Assembly: GCA_016098155.1 (NCBI GenBank)
Contig: JAAAJB010000034.1
Coordinates: forward strand, 45,856 to 109,855
Length of the DNA: 64,000 nucleotides
Reading direction: 5' to 3'
From: Actinomortierella ambigua
Lineage: Eukaryota; Mortierellomycota; Mortierellomycetes; Mortierellales; Mortierellaceae
Below are positions 48,884 through 60,800 of this stretch, piece by piece. The translations under genes were made by a program, and so were the position numbers. The notes beneath the pieces were generated by a model. That model was not told where the DNA came from. It did not search any database and was given only the letters and a program-made list of their open reading frames with translations. How positions within the stretch are numbered: the first letter of the stretch is position 1; every line of letters begins with the position of its first letter.

Positions 48884-51434
48884 ATGGGTCTGTGTCTGTC
48901 AGCAGAAGAGAAGGAGCAGAAGGAGATTAGCCAGACGATCGACCGAGGTTTGGAAGAGGACAACCGGCGACTGAAAAAGGAATGCAAGATTCTCCTGCTA
49001 GGTAAAGAAGGGTCCCGTACTTTTTTCTTTTCCCAATTGCGCTCTAGTTGAAATCCACCACACTAACTTGTTGGCGTCGCTACTTTTCTCACCATCCAGG
49101 GAGCGGAGAGTCGGGCAAGTCCACCATTGTCAAGCAAATGAAAGTCATACATCAAGGTGGATACACTAAAGAAGAGTTGGCATCATTCAAATTGACAGTG
49201 TACAAGAACCTTGTCGACTCTGCACAAGCACTGGTTCTTGCCATGGAAAAACTGCGGCTGGAGCCTGTTCTGCCCGAAAACAGGGTAATACTATATGCCC
49301 TCGCACCCCTTCGCCCCTTTCATTTCCTGTGCCAAGGAGAGAGGTCTTTATTTATCTTGTTGGCGCTCTACTCTGACCGCTCTTTTATATCTCTTTCTTA
49401 TCCTCCTCCTGTGCAAATTCAACAGGGCATGGCAGATCGCATCCTCGACTACCGCGTGGAAGCCGTTCCTTACTTTGTATTGAGTCCAGACATTGTCAAC
49501 GCCATTGAATCGCTATGCAATGATCCTATTATCGCCACCTGTATGGAACGATCAAGCGAATTTTACTTGATGGACTCTGCACCCTAGTAAGTCTGGCGTT
49601 TTGGTGGCTGGTCGGACTATCGAGCTTTATCAGTGGGTAGCATCTATTGAAGGAACAATGCACTGTTTCGGCTTACACAATACTCACATAACTGAACTCC
49701 GTGGGAAAACCCGCCGTCCCTCACTGTATGGTGGATCAAATAGCTTTTTCAGCGAAGTACGACGAGTCGGAGCCCCGGATTATATTCCCAGCGTACAGGA
49801 TGTACTTCGGGCGCGCTCAAAGACGACGGGTATTTCAGAAACGAGATTCAACATGGGCCAGCTCAGCATACAGTAAGGCATTATTTTTTTTTTAAAAGGA
49901 TTATCTGCTGACAGTTATAGAAATATTGTGAGCACGGTTGCTTCTCTGTGAGCCTGAACTCCCCAGCACGGACCGAACTTTCCTAGTTGGGCTGAGCACA
50001 AAAACACTTGTAGAGAGAGCCAGCAGGGACACTTGTTGTTCGTCGTGCGAGCTACCCTGTTTGCTTGCCTTTGCCCTCACTCACGCATCACTATCACTCT
50101 TCTTGCTTCGATCACTATTTCTCTAGTATGTTCGACGTGGGCGGTCAACGGTCTGAGCGAAAAAAGTGGATTCACTGCTTTGAGGCAGTAACATCCATCA
50201 TCTTCTGTGTCGCATTAAGTGAATATGATCAAGTGCTGCTAGAGGAATCGGGACAGGTAAGGAGAGAACCCAACACAAAAAGTAGTTGTTGCCACGGGCG
50301 CTGCATCGCATTGCATCCTATCGTATCATATGATATCGTTCCCTTTCCCTCTCCCTGCCCCCTATTTGCTTTATTATTATTATCGTGTACTGCTAAGAGA
50401 TGCACCAATCCCAGCTAGCTTTACGCAGATGGCGCGTAGCAAGGAGAGAGTCGTGTCTAACTTACCCTTCTTTCTCCCTTCGTCACTTTACTCCTCTCCC
50501 TCTTTCTCTCTCTCTCTCTCTCTGTCTCCCTCGCTTTTTGTAGAACCGTATGGCGGAGAGCTTGGTGCTGTTCGAGTCAGTGATCAACAGCCGTTGGTTC
50601 TTGCGGACATCGATTATCCTCTTCATGAACAAGATTGACCTTTTCGCCGCCAAACTGCCAAAGGTTCCGCTTGAGAAGTTCTTTTCTGACTACACAGGTT
50701 TGTTGCTTAACCCTCCCAAGGCTTCTTTGCAGTTGTTTGCGATTGAAGTGGCTTGAACTACACCTTTCTCACATCCTCGTTATTTATTTTTTTTTCCTCT
50801 TCTCTACAGGTGGACCTGATATCAACAAGGCAGCCAAATACATTCTCTGGCGCTTCACACAAACAAATCGAGCTCGACTCCACATATACCCTCAGTATGT
50901 CTGACACGATGAACCCCAGCGACTCATGTCATTTCATCTGCCACTATCCTATTGTTTGAGTTGGTCTCTAATTGCTCTTTCCTTTTTTTTTTTTTTTTTG
51001 TTGCCAAGTAGCATGACGCAGGCGACAGATACGCTCAATGTAAGAGAGCCTGGTGGGATAGAATACAGTCACAGCCAGGAAGGGTGATTGCATCGTAGCG
51101 CTGAAGCCAACTGACATCACAAGGAGGGGCGGACAAAAAAAAAGTTTACACTACTAACCTATTGGTATTGCTCATTCCTATTTTTCTCTGGATTTAACCA
51201 ACCTCATTGTATCGCCCTGGATCCATCCTAATGCCGCACGACGGGCTTGGTGGCATACTCTAGATTCGGTATGGAACAATTGCCCGCTTCATTCAACCTT
51301 GCTCCGCTTTGTCTCTCCAACAACTTCATACCTTTTAACATGCATCCTTTCTTGTTTTCTCTGATAGATTGGTGTTTGCTGCCGTTAAGGAAACCATTCT
51401 GCAGAATGCCCTAAAAGACAGTGGCATCCTGTAA
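48884..51434 (+). CDS. Heterotrimeric G protein alpha subunit
   Basis: GTP-binding signal transducer downstream of seven-helix receptors. Ten exons: 48884-49001, 49100-49284, 49426-49586, 49744-49872, 50127-50256, 50544-50697, 50810-50894, 51012-51039, 51264-51268 and 51368-51434. They give exactly 353 residues, the classic fungal G-alpha length. The N-terminus [12 protein letters not shown] has myristoylation Gly2 and palmitoylation Cys4. The P-loop GSGESGKS is split by intron 1. Switch I has RSKTTGI, switch [22 protein letters not shown], the guanine motif is NKID and the G5 motif is TQATDT instead of TCATDT. The C-terminus is ALKDSGIL, without the Cys at -4 used by pertussis toxin. The ninth exon is only 5 nt and completes the conserved [10 protein letters not shown] helix. 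Confidence 0.97.
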
Positions 51435-52136
51435 ACCGCCAAAGCTTATCAGCGTCTTTTCTCCTCTTATCTTACCTTCTTATTCCCACCATGTAGCCCC
51501 TCTCCCTTGAATGCTACAAACTACAACGATCGTTGCTCCAAAAAGAAACTAGCCCTACCCAACCTTAATATCCTTCGTTCCAATTGTATTTTACATCATT
51601 TTTTTTTATTTTCAAAAAAAAAAAAAAAAAGCTCGATTGAAATCGTGTGCCCAGCTTATCCATTGGCGGCAAAGTTGTTTTAAAAGAATGAGACTTGGTC
51701 TGCACTTTTACACAAGGGTTTCACAGCCACATTCGCGATGTGATGATAGCGGTAACTTCCCCGTCGAGACACCCCCCCTGTGCCCCAAATGGAATTGTAT
51801 GCGATTGCGAATCATCCACCTACCCCCACACGGCGATCAGCGTTCTGCTGGTGTGATGGTGTGAGGAAGCAAACCTTACTGCACGTTGCTGTGTGGATCC
51901 GCATTGTGAAAGCCTGTCCTATCCCGCAGGCCAGGACAAAGTCGGGTTGGCTGGGACGTGATCTGAGAAGAATTAGGGTGCACCAATCGTTTTCGCGCGC
52001 GACAACCACGTTTCCCTATTCAATTAAGGGGCCTGAAAGTTGCAGATATGTCTGGAAGTAATTGAAAGGAGGGCACGGAATCGTATGTACTGCGCACATT
52101 CTCATCATTGCTTAAAATCGAAAATTTTCATCAGCA
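51435..52136 (+). other. Intergenic between G-alpha and tRNA-Asn
   Basis: G-alpha 3' UTR with T- and A-runs at 51600-51630 (possible polyadenylation area), then non-coding DNA. No gene is seen. Confidence 0.5.
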
Positions 52137-52210
52137 GCTTCTGTGGCGCAATTGGTTAGCGCGTCTGACTGTTAATCAGGAGGTTGGTGGTTCAAGCCCA
52201 CCCAGGAGCG
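52137..52210 (+). tRNA. tRNA-Asn (anticodon GTT)
   Basis: 74 nt, intronless. The acceptor stem GCTTCTG pairs with CAGGAGC, including one G-T pair, and G follows as discriminator. The A-box region is TGGCGCAATTGG. The anticodon stem TCTGA/TCAGG closes the loop CTGTTAA with anticodon GTT, and the B box is GGTTCAAGCCC. A pol III terminator (TTCTCTTTTT) follows at 52211-52220. Confidence 0.95.
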
Positions 52211-55200
52211 TTCTCTTTTTGCCTTTTGTTCCTCCGAGAGAGGCTCAAAATGTCAAGATGGGTCGACGCTTCGATACATGTCGACCCCCATACAACTTTT
52301 GTTTTGTTTTACGGGCCGAAAAAAAAGGAGCGTTTCATTTTTAGGCGTACCTGTCCGCGACGTTGGGTTGACTTTTATTTTTTCAGATGGATCTATTTGT
52401 CGACCCACTTTATGCCACCTTGCTTGACGTTGACGAGAACGGGATCCTCACACTGCGCCAGCTACCCAGCAAAGTTCTTGAGCATGTTGATCGAATGAGT
52501 AACAAATCATATAAACCGTCTAATTACGCTAAGCAGTCAATGCTTTGAAGTAAGGAATAGTTCAAGGTAAGGACCTCGACGTTGAGAAACGAAACGGGTT
52601 CCCCCCCCTCCAAGAGGAGGTCGGGATGCATAGCCGAAATCAGTAAGGCTGCAAAGACGCGTTGGAAGTCTAGGAAAGAAATAGAGTTTGTACAGCTAAT
52701 CTTGTATGAATCGACAAAGAAGTGATGGAGGTTCGAGGCGGGATAGTACTCTGCAAGTTTTGAGAGGGTGATGTGAGAGGTGCGATGTCCCTTAAACCTT
52801 CCTCTTCTCATCTCTCGCTTAACTCACTCTATATTTTTTTTTCGTATGCCCGCCGCCAACTACTGCCACACCCTGCCAACAAGAAAGAATGGACAGCAAA
52901 CTAGGCCCCTTGTCTTGTTTGGCACGCTCCCAAAAACCATAATCAAAAACGTGCGCTAGATTTCATGTCAGATTTGATCTTTTTCACTTTGAACCCTCGA
53001 GATGATTTATGTTTCGGCTTTTTTTGTCGCCCCCCCCCCCACCCCCGCACCCGGCAGCTTTTACGAAGGAGCTTGGTGGACGGAAATGTGGTAGATGGAA
53101 GGATTTATGGTAGTGGTGCTTGAGCTTGGCTGATCCGAGAGTCGCGTATAATGCATGCTAGTTTGAACTCATAGCACGAATATTGTCTGCTTTCAAGTCA
53201 AGGATTGCTGAGGTTTCTGGTAAATACATACAGGACAGGGAGAACCATGGTTCAGCCTCTCTTCTAGCTCAGAAGACAATGCCAAATGTGCCTGAAAAAG
53301 GTGCCCCTCCATTCGTCTCCCCTCTGATGGTTGTAGACGAGTAGTAGTGCGAGGGAGCCAGACAGTCCCCAATTTAGACCCCACGGGGAACAATACCCAC
53401 GCGCATGATGTCTAGCGGTCGACGGGCTATGCACTACAGTATATAGTGCCTGCAACGCTATCGTTTGTAAGCTCCCTCACCCCTTTCGAACAATCAAACT
53501 ATCCTCTCAATTTGACGAATAGTGGGGAAAATCTAGAGCTTTTAGCAAATGGACATTGGCCTAGCATAACTGGTAGACAGACATGGTGTCACACTTGCTG
53601 TTGTGTAGTGTGTTCTTCAGTGTGACTCTGAAGATGGCAGCTATGGCGAAAGGGAGAGAGGAAAGGGACGAGGCACATGGAGAGTGCTTCCAACAATTGT
53701 GCGAAATTGAGAAGAGAAACATTACACTTGGCAGCCACTAGCTAGACATAGTGTGTTGGTCTCGGTGCGAGGCGGGAGATTGTATTTGACCTATGAATTG
53801 GGTTCATCGTGCCTGAGTGTACGAACTGTGTACGGAAAAAATGGAAGGCCTTGGCTTATGCGAACTGCAATATCCACTTTCATGGACCGAGCAGCCAAAG
53901 GCCAGATGTTTTCTGGCTGTTGCGCAAGATCAGTTTGCCCTTCGCATATTCAATGGTCCAAATATTGTACAATAGGCGGTCTCTATGTCCAGTGAAGGGT
54001 GTGCCATTCGGGATGCGACTTACACGCGAGACCCACACTCACACAAAAGGTTAGCCTCAAGGCTATGTCTGGTGCGTCTTGTGTTGATAGCTAGACTCCC
54101 TTTATTTTTTTTTAAAGAATACCGGCGCGCTGTTACAATATAAAAATCTGAACAGTTTTATTTATAATAGATAGAGTGTAAAGGGAGATTGGGCGGCTTC
54201 GGAACAACGGTGCAGCCACGATACGAGCCCAATTCCGAGGTCATACACTTGCCACACCCACCGACGCACTTGTTCGAGAGTGAACCGCACCTGCGTTAAG
54301 CTTGGGAGAGGCCATGGCAAGGGAGTGCGGATTCGAACGCGATGATATTGTGAAAAAGAGCACAATAATGCGACGAAAGCAGTACAATAACACAGTACAT
54401 CTTCGCTGGTGGCAGCCAAGTGGGGGATGATTCTCTTCTCACGCTCGCGCGATTGTGGGGGCATTCTCCATGGGCCTCGTCTCTCTCCTCTCTTCCCGCT
54501 CGCCTAATTTCGCCATAGCAGCCATCTCCAGAGCCTATGTTGACTGAGAATGAAGTACACATTACACAAGCAGCAAGAGCAAACAGTTTCTGGCACTGTT
54601 TTCTACCCCGTTACGCAAGGTCAATGTCCATTTTGACTACGGGCTAGATTTTTTTGGGGGGGGGGCGTGCCAGAAAATACCATTGATGGGAGGTGTAGTT
54701 TGCTATTCATCTTCTCTATTACACATAGGCGACACTGGATGTCAGCAGGGCAGGGGCGGCGACTGGGAATAAGAACACCACCATCCTGCCTGCAGTTGGC
54801 GGCAGACATACGAGAAACGAGAGTTGGTTGAGACCTCGCCCTTTCTTTCTCTTCCATCGGAATCTGCTCTCATCGCTTACAGGGTACCATGGCAATTCAC
54901 AGTCTTTCTAGCTCCTCCAGACTCAAGAATGTTTGAGCGTTGAAGTGTGTGAGATTGATGTCCTGAGTGCTTACTGCACACTCATCCACGGTAGGATCAA
55001 ACAGAAAAGCCAAAAAGTAGTCTACAAGCAATCGACGAGGCGAAACTGAGTAAGTATTATTGATGGGATTTCGTTAACCACAGCCAAAGAGTGGAGCATG
55101 TGAGTAAGAGGGAGGAGGGAGAGAGAGAATTAATGCTTTAAAAGAAGAAATATCCTTCCGAACATCCTACTACGCTACTACGTATTGATACATGTTCTTG

Positions 55201-55236
55201 ACGTCAAAGGGTGGAAGAGGCGGAAAAAAGAGTAAA
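52211..55236. other. Gene-poor region, possibly decayed sequence
   Basis: About 3 kb with no recognisable gene. A 54-codon plus-strand frame at 52387-52551 (starts MDLFVDPLYATLLDVDENG) directly follows a 3' splice-like TTTTTTCAG, and a 95-codon minus frame lies at 52811-52524. Neither matches a family I know. AT-rich patches alternate with ordinary sequence and there is no coding-like periodicity. It may be remnants of inactivated genes or elements. Confidence 0.4.
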
Positions 55237-56260
55237 TCAGGCGTTGCCTTGCTCGACATGACGAGCTTGAGTGGTAGCCTCCTGCCGCTTGTGGTACTGA
55301 TCGACATAGGCATCCCACTCATCGTCCTCCTGCTGCTTGCTGAGGTCTGGACGCCCGACTTTCCAACACGGACCAGACGGCCCAGGAGACGCAAGGGCAT
55401 CCACTCGCCCTCGGCCCTGGGAAGCAGGCGGTCACGGATGTTGGTACCAACAAACAGCAGGAAGACAAAGCCGGGGCAGGCAACGGTCAAGATCCAGTAC
55501 AGGTTGATCTAGTAGATTTACGGGTCCTTGGTTGTGTAGTGGTGGGCCAACAGGTCATTGTACGCCTCCGTGAAAAGCAAGCCACCGCAATGCTCCACGC
55601 GGTCAAGATAATGCCGTGCATGGCGCCAATGTTGGACGGGCCAAACATGTCGCACAGGAAAGCCAGGATACAGCCGAACCCGCCGCCTTAGAAGGCTGTC
55701 AGGGTCCAGATGACCAGCAAGAAGGCGTAGTACACACGCTGTTCCATAATCGTCGGCAGCGTGGCCAAGATGATCACCTGCGACAGCAGCATGACAAAGA
55801 ACGAATTCTTACAACCGAGACGGTCGGAGACGGACGAGAAGAAGAGACGACCACCGAGGTTAACACCACCATTGATGGCGATGATCGTGGCAGCCGCTGC
55901 TAGCGTCCTTGCCAAAGATGTCCTTGACGATGTTCGCTAGGCGCGACAGGAAGACCAGACCGGCGATCGAGTTTCCAAAGAACATGAGGTAGCTGAAGTG
56001 GTACTCCTTGGACAAGATTGCATCGCTTAGGTTCATGGTCGTTGCCGGGTCACGCAGCTGCGCTGCTGCCTTCTCCTCCTGGTTGGTCTCGACATCTCCA
56101 TTGTCGTTGGCCTTGTTGCGGTACATGCCCATGCCGTCGACCTGGACGTTTGGCGGCGAGTACACAGATAATGAATGCGCACAGCGCCACACTGTCAGCA
56201 ACTACAATCGCTTTCCGTCCCTTGCCACGACTGTCTGTATCGCCCATATCATTGTAGAAT
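55237..56260 (-). pseudogene. MFS transporter pseudogene (5' truncated, stops and frameshifts)
   Basis: Minus-strand remnants of the second half of a major-facilitator transporter, perhaps of the oxalate/formate-antiporter-like or monocarboxylate type. Recognisable blocks in order are MFFGNSIAGLVFLSRLANIV, AATIIAINGGVNLGGRLFFS, SVSDRLG (the inter-helix loop motif) and FVMLLSQVIILATLPTIMEQ. GCILAFLCDMFGPSNIGAMH, IYLINLYW and a hydrophilic tail (LSKQQEDDEWDAYVDQYHKR) follow, ending at TGA 55239-55237. The frame is broken by TAA stops at about 55690 and 55512. It also shifts near 55905, near 55585 and near 55360, and probably near 56145. The first six helices are not found. The upstream limit is approximate. 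Confidence 0.85.
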
Positions 56261-57123
56261 GCCGCAGCCAGCGTCTCATCGACCTTTCCCAAGAGACTTG
56301 ACAGAGGGATACGGGACCCCGTCATGGTCATGCTGGCGAGATACTTGGACCTCAAGACGCTCAAGATCGCTATGGAAGGCGAAGGGCCATTCCATCTCCA
56401 TCCGAGCAGCATTGTGTCAGCTGTGCAGCTTGAATCGGCCAGAGGGTATTGCATATTGGGCACCAACGGCACAATCGATACATTAATGCCATGGAGTGGG
56501 TGATTGGAGCCGTGACTTGTAGAATTGACTTAAATTAAATACAAAGAACAAAAGCTAGGCCGACGGTCGGAAGGCTGCTTCCAGCTGGCCTCATATAATG
56601 CATCAACAGAACAGCAACCGACAATTTCGTATGTACACCCTAGGAAATCATGGATACAGTAGTAGATGGGACTATGCGACTGTTCAGGTTTATATAACCC
56701 CGACGAGTATTTTGGGTGCACGCACACATCTTGTTTGTCTTAAATATGTAGGATACGCGCGAACGACCAGTTTCATGTGCTATTTGTCTCTGTCCTACTG
56801 GGCTGAGCAACAGCACAACTAGCTGTCTGTTTGGATCGACCTTTCCATTTCAGGCGAGGATCCATCCAAACTCTTTTTCTCTCTTCTCTCTTCACACATA
56901 GCCCAGTTGTGCCACTCTCTTTCTTCCCCCCATACACATCTATCCAGCTTGCTCTTTTCCCAGACGCACGCACACATCCCATCCCCTGCTCTCTCTCTCC
57001 CTCTCTCCCTCTTTCTCTCTCTCCCACTCTCCCTCTGTCTCTCTCTCCCCCTCTCCCCCTCTCTCCCTCTGTCTCTCTCTCTCTCCCTCTTTCTCTCCTC
57101 CTCCTTCTTCTTCTTTCTCCACC
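56261..57123 (+). other. Intergenic, pyrimidine-rich leader of the NBR1-like gene
   Basis: 56261-56830 shows nothing recognisable. 56860-57120 is a nearly pure CT-rich tract ending in TTCTCCACC directly before the NBR1-like ATG. This is the strongest example of the CT leader in the window. Confidence 0.5.
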
Positions 57124-60100
57124 ATGTCGCACCAGCAGCCAGTCACTGTCGTCATCAAGGCCAATTGCCGAGCTGAAATGCGCCGCTTCACATTCACCCG
57201 CGTCAACATGGACGCTCTAGGCCATAGCGAGCAACTCGTCGAAGGTCTCTCCTACAGTGCCCTCGAGGAGAAGGTAATAGTGGGTTCCTCTTCTTCCTCC
57301 TCCTCTTGTATTCCCACCCCATATCCACTCTCTCTCTCAAGTCTTGGCGAGCCCGAAATGCCAAGAAGAGACTTACTCAGTGGTAGTGGTTGTTGTTGTT
57401 TGGACACATGTGCATATGCGGCCATGATTGTATGGACACTCGCTCACTCTGCTCTACGACCTTCCTGTCCAGCTCAAGACCCTCTTTAAGCATGACAAGA
57501 TTCAAGTCTCGTACGAAGATGCCAACAAAGAGTTGCATTCCATTACAACGGACAGCGATGTCGCCAAGGCAATCAAGTTTTTTAGCCAGCATGCCCAACC
57601 TGAGCAGTCCATTATGATTGCCCGTGTGCTTGTTGAGCCCTTGACGCAAGCTGAAGAGCAGCAGCAGCAGCAGCAGCAGCACCCTCCTGCGGAGTGCTCG
57701 ACGCCCCACGCGACATTTGGTAAGTGTCTTTTCTTGTCTTAGACAAGAGCAATCCAGACATTTTTTTTTCTTCTCAGTGTGTGTTGGCTGGCTGGCTGGA
57801 GGGTCTTGTTTCAACCGCCGCCTTTTTGGCCATCATTAAGCTTGTCCTCTTTTCCTTTTCCACCCCCCCTTCTCCCTCTCACCTGCTCTCTCTCCGCTCA
57901 AAAGCTTGCTCGCAACATGCAATATGTCGGTTACCCTAGCCCCCTTGGTGAAGAGGGTCTTGGGAGGAGCGTGTGCGCCACGCATGTAAGACCGGAGGAT
58001 TTGTTCCCCCCCCCCTCCTCTTCTCCCTCTTCCTCTCTCCCAGCGTCAGTCCTGTCCTAATATGCACACCCAGCGGAGGAAAGGGTGCTGACGCGTCCGT
58101 TTCTGCCCTACGCCTTGAGAGAAAAACATTGGTTCCCCCCAATGTTTACACCTTCACTCATTGAAATGGCTTCATCTAACCCCCCCCCTATCCCCCAACG
58201 CGAAAATATCATAGACATCGACGACGAAAAAGACCCAGTTGTCCACAAGAACGTCTATTGTGATGTGTGCTTAAACACCATCCGTGGCACTCGCTTCAAG
58301 TGTCTCGACTGCAACAACTACGATCTTTGCCAAACCTGCATCGCCAGCGCCGACAAGCTGCACCCAAACCACTCCTTTGGTGCCATCAAGAAGCCCAACG
58401 GTGCCATTCAGAGCAGCGTGGTCGTGGTTGACCACAGTACGACGATGTCTTCCTCCTCGTCTTCCTCGTCTTCCTCATCCGAGCGTCCTGCGAAGCACAT
58501 GGCAAGCTGCGATATATGCCTAAACCACATTGTCGGCACCCGCCACAAGTGCTATCAATGTCCCGACTATGACCTCTGCCAGGGCTGCTTACGCTTGGCA
58601 AACACTCACCATAAGGGTCACAATTTTATTCCCATTGCCTTCCCTGGTCAAATCGACATCAAGGTCGACCAGACCCCTCACTATGGTGTTGTCTGCGACG
58701 GGTGCAATCAAGACATTTATGGTGTCCGCTACAAGGTATTTGTCCTCGTCTTCGCCTTTATATATATTTCCCCTCTTCAAGTATCGTGCCTGTTTTTGCT
58801 TTCTACTTACGCTACAGGCCAAACCTTCGATACACCGTTAAACCGTTTTCTCCTCTTTTAGTGCGGTAACTGTGCTGACTACGATCTCTGCGGTAACTGC
58901 GAGGCAAAAGAAGCTCATGGTCATGACCCCAACCACATCTTCTTGAAGATTCGCAGGCCAGTTGAGACCCGCCTAGCCCACCCTACACCTTTGCTGCCTA
59001 TGATGTACAAGAAGGGGTGGGGAAAGACTGTGTGCACGCATATCTTGGCAACTGGAAACCGTTGCCACCTGTCAGTCAACGAACTTCGCGCTTGCAATAA
59101 GCCCTGTGGCAACAAGAGCCCTACCTGCCACCGCCGTCGAAGCAGCTGTTGCCCTTCCAAGGACAAGAGTTCTGCTGTATGTGGCAACAGCAGCAGCAGC
59201 AACAGTTGCAGTAGCAACAACAACAGCAACAGCAACAACAACAGCAACAACAACAACAGTGGTTGCACCGCTAGCTCAAGCAGCTCAATCAGCTCTGGCA
59301 AGACGGTGGGAGGAGACTGCAGTCGGAACAGCTACCCCTCGGCTGCTGACACGGTCTCTGAGCAGCCGCTCTCGGCCAAATTTGTGAGTGACGTTAACCT
59401 ATTTGACGGTACAATTATTCAGGCTGGGTCGCAGTTCCTCAAGATCTGGGAGATGCAAAACGAGGGACCTCGCGAGTGGCCCGAAGGTGTGGTGCTTCAA
59501 TTTGTCGGCGGCGACCGCATGTTCTTGGAGGGACAGGACCACATTGCCACCCCCGAGTTCAAGGTGGAGAAGCCCAGTGTGGGTCAAGCCTTGTGGGTGT
59601 ATGCCGATCTGAAGGCACCATCTGTCCCTGGTCGCTATATTTCGTAAGTGCGATTGTCTCTGCGCCCGTGTCTTTGTTGTCTGGCGCTTTGTTGTGTTAG
59701 TAGTCTAACGATTTGCTCATACATTTTTTTTGCGCTTATCGTAACTCGTAATTTTTTTTTAGATACTGGCGTTTGGTGGCTCCTTCGGGCGAGCGCTTTG
59801 GCCATCGCATCTGGTGTGACATCACTGTTGAGGATGGTTCGGAGAGTGGCTCGGACTCGCTTGCCTCGTCGACGATGATCTTTCCAAAGATGGAGCTGAA
59901 CGTGAACGGCGAACCCAGTGGTTCATCTGATGCTATCGACGCTACCACTGCGTCTGTCGCTGGTTCTGTCGCTGGTTCTGTCACTGCCTCCACCATTGCG
60001 AACGAGGTGGCAGACACAGCGAGCGAGTTGGGATCGGCCATCACCAGGACTACACGCACAGAGGACGACACAATGTCAACATTGTCCGATATTCAATCCC

Positions 60101-60273
60101 TCTCGACAACGGCATCGCAGGCGGATGAGACGGAATACGAGGACGAGGACGAGGACCAACAGGATGCTGATAGCGGAAGTGAATCGGACGACTTTGTGGT
60201 CGTTGATAGTGATATTGAGGGCGACATGTCGGCGATAGCTGCGTCTCAACAGCAAACTGAGAGCCAGCACTGA
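57124..60273 (+). CDS. NBR1-like selective autophagy receptor (PB1, three ZZ, FW domain, LIR)
   Basis: Adaptor linking cargo to Atg8 membranes. Exons 57124-57273, 57473-57719, 58074-58735, 58862-59643 and 59763-60273 keep frame (783 residues). PB1 spans about residues 5-105 (VTVVIKANCRAEMRRF, YEDANKELHSITTDSDVAKA), followed by a short polyGln. Three ZZ zinc fingers follow: CDVCLNTIRGTRFKC, CDICLNHIVGTRHKC and CDGCNQDIYGVRYKC. A Cys-rich Ser/Asn linker comes next. The NBR1 FW (four-tryptophan) domain includes GSQFLKIWEMQNEGPREWP, GRYIS and YWRLVAPSG. Near the C-terminus SESDDFVVVDSD is a canonical acidic LIR. No C-terminal UBA is visible. The 57719-58074 join is the only frame-preserving one I found; an alternative exon in between would break frame. 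Confidence 0.88.
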
Positions 60274-60800
60274 CCAACTTGGCGGGGCTCATACGTTTAA
60301 CCCAAAGGTGCTTTGTTGGTCATGGCCATTTTCTGTCATCCCCCTTTTTCATTTTTTTTTTGCCCCAATCCTTTGGGCATTCTCCATTTTCCCGTTTCTT
60401 CCCACCCATAGGAAATAAGTGCTTAGTTTGATTCTTCGGCCACTGTCCAGCAGAGCCGTAACCGAACCTATCAATAAAAAAAAAACAAAAAGTGCAAAAA
60501 CGCCCATGACAGGATGCCGAGAGAGAGATAGTAGATTGTGCGGGCGAGCCACCCACCACAGTTTATCGTATCTGGTGGGCTCGCCTTGCCTTATCAGTGT
60601 TGCACGTTTCGAATATGGTTTTGCAACAATGAGGTTGAGTCTGGGGTTCATTTCATTTCTTTTGTGCAATTCTCATTCACATCCTTTTCTTCTTGTCTTG
60701 CCCTCCCCCCCCTTCTTCCTCTCTCTCTATCTCTCTCTCTCTTCTTCTTCTTCTTCTTCTTCTTCTTCTCCCCTGACCCTTCTTTGCAACCCCTCCCCTC
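60274..60800 (+). other. Intergenic, leader of the branching enzyme gene
   Basis: NBR1-like 3' UTR with T- and A-runs (60342-60361 and 60476-60485). 60670-60780 is C/T-rich and includes a TTC triplet run (about 60742-60768) before the GLC3 start. No gene is seen. Confidence 0.5.
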
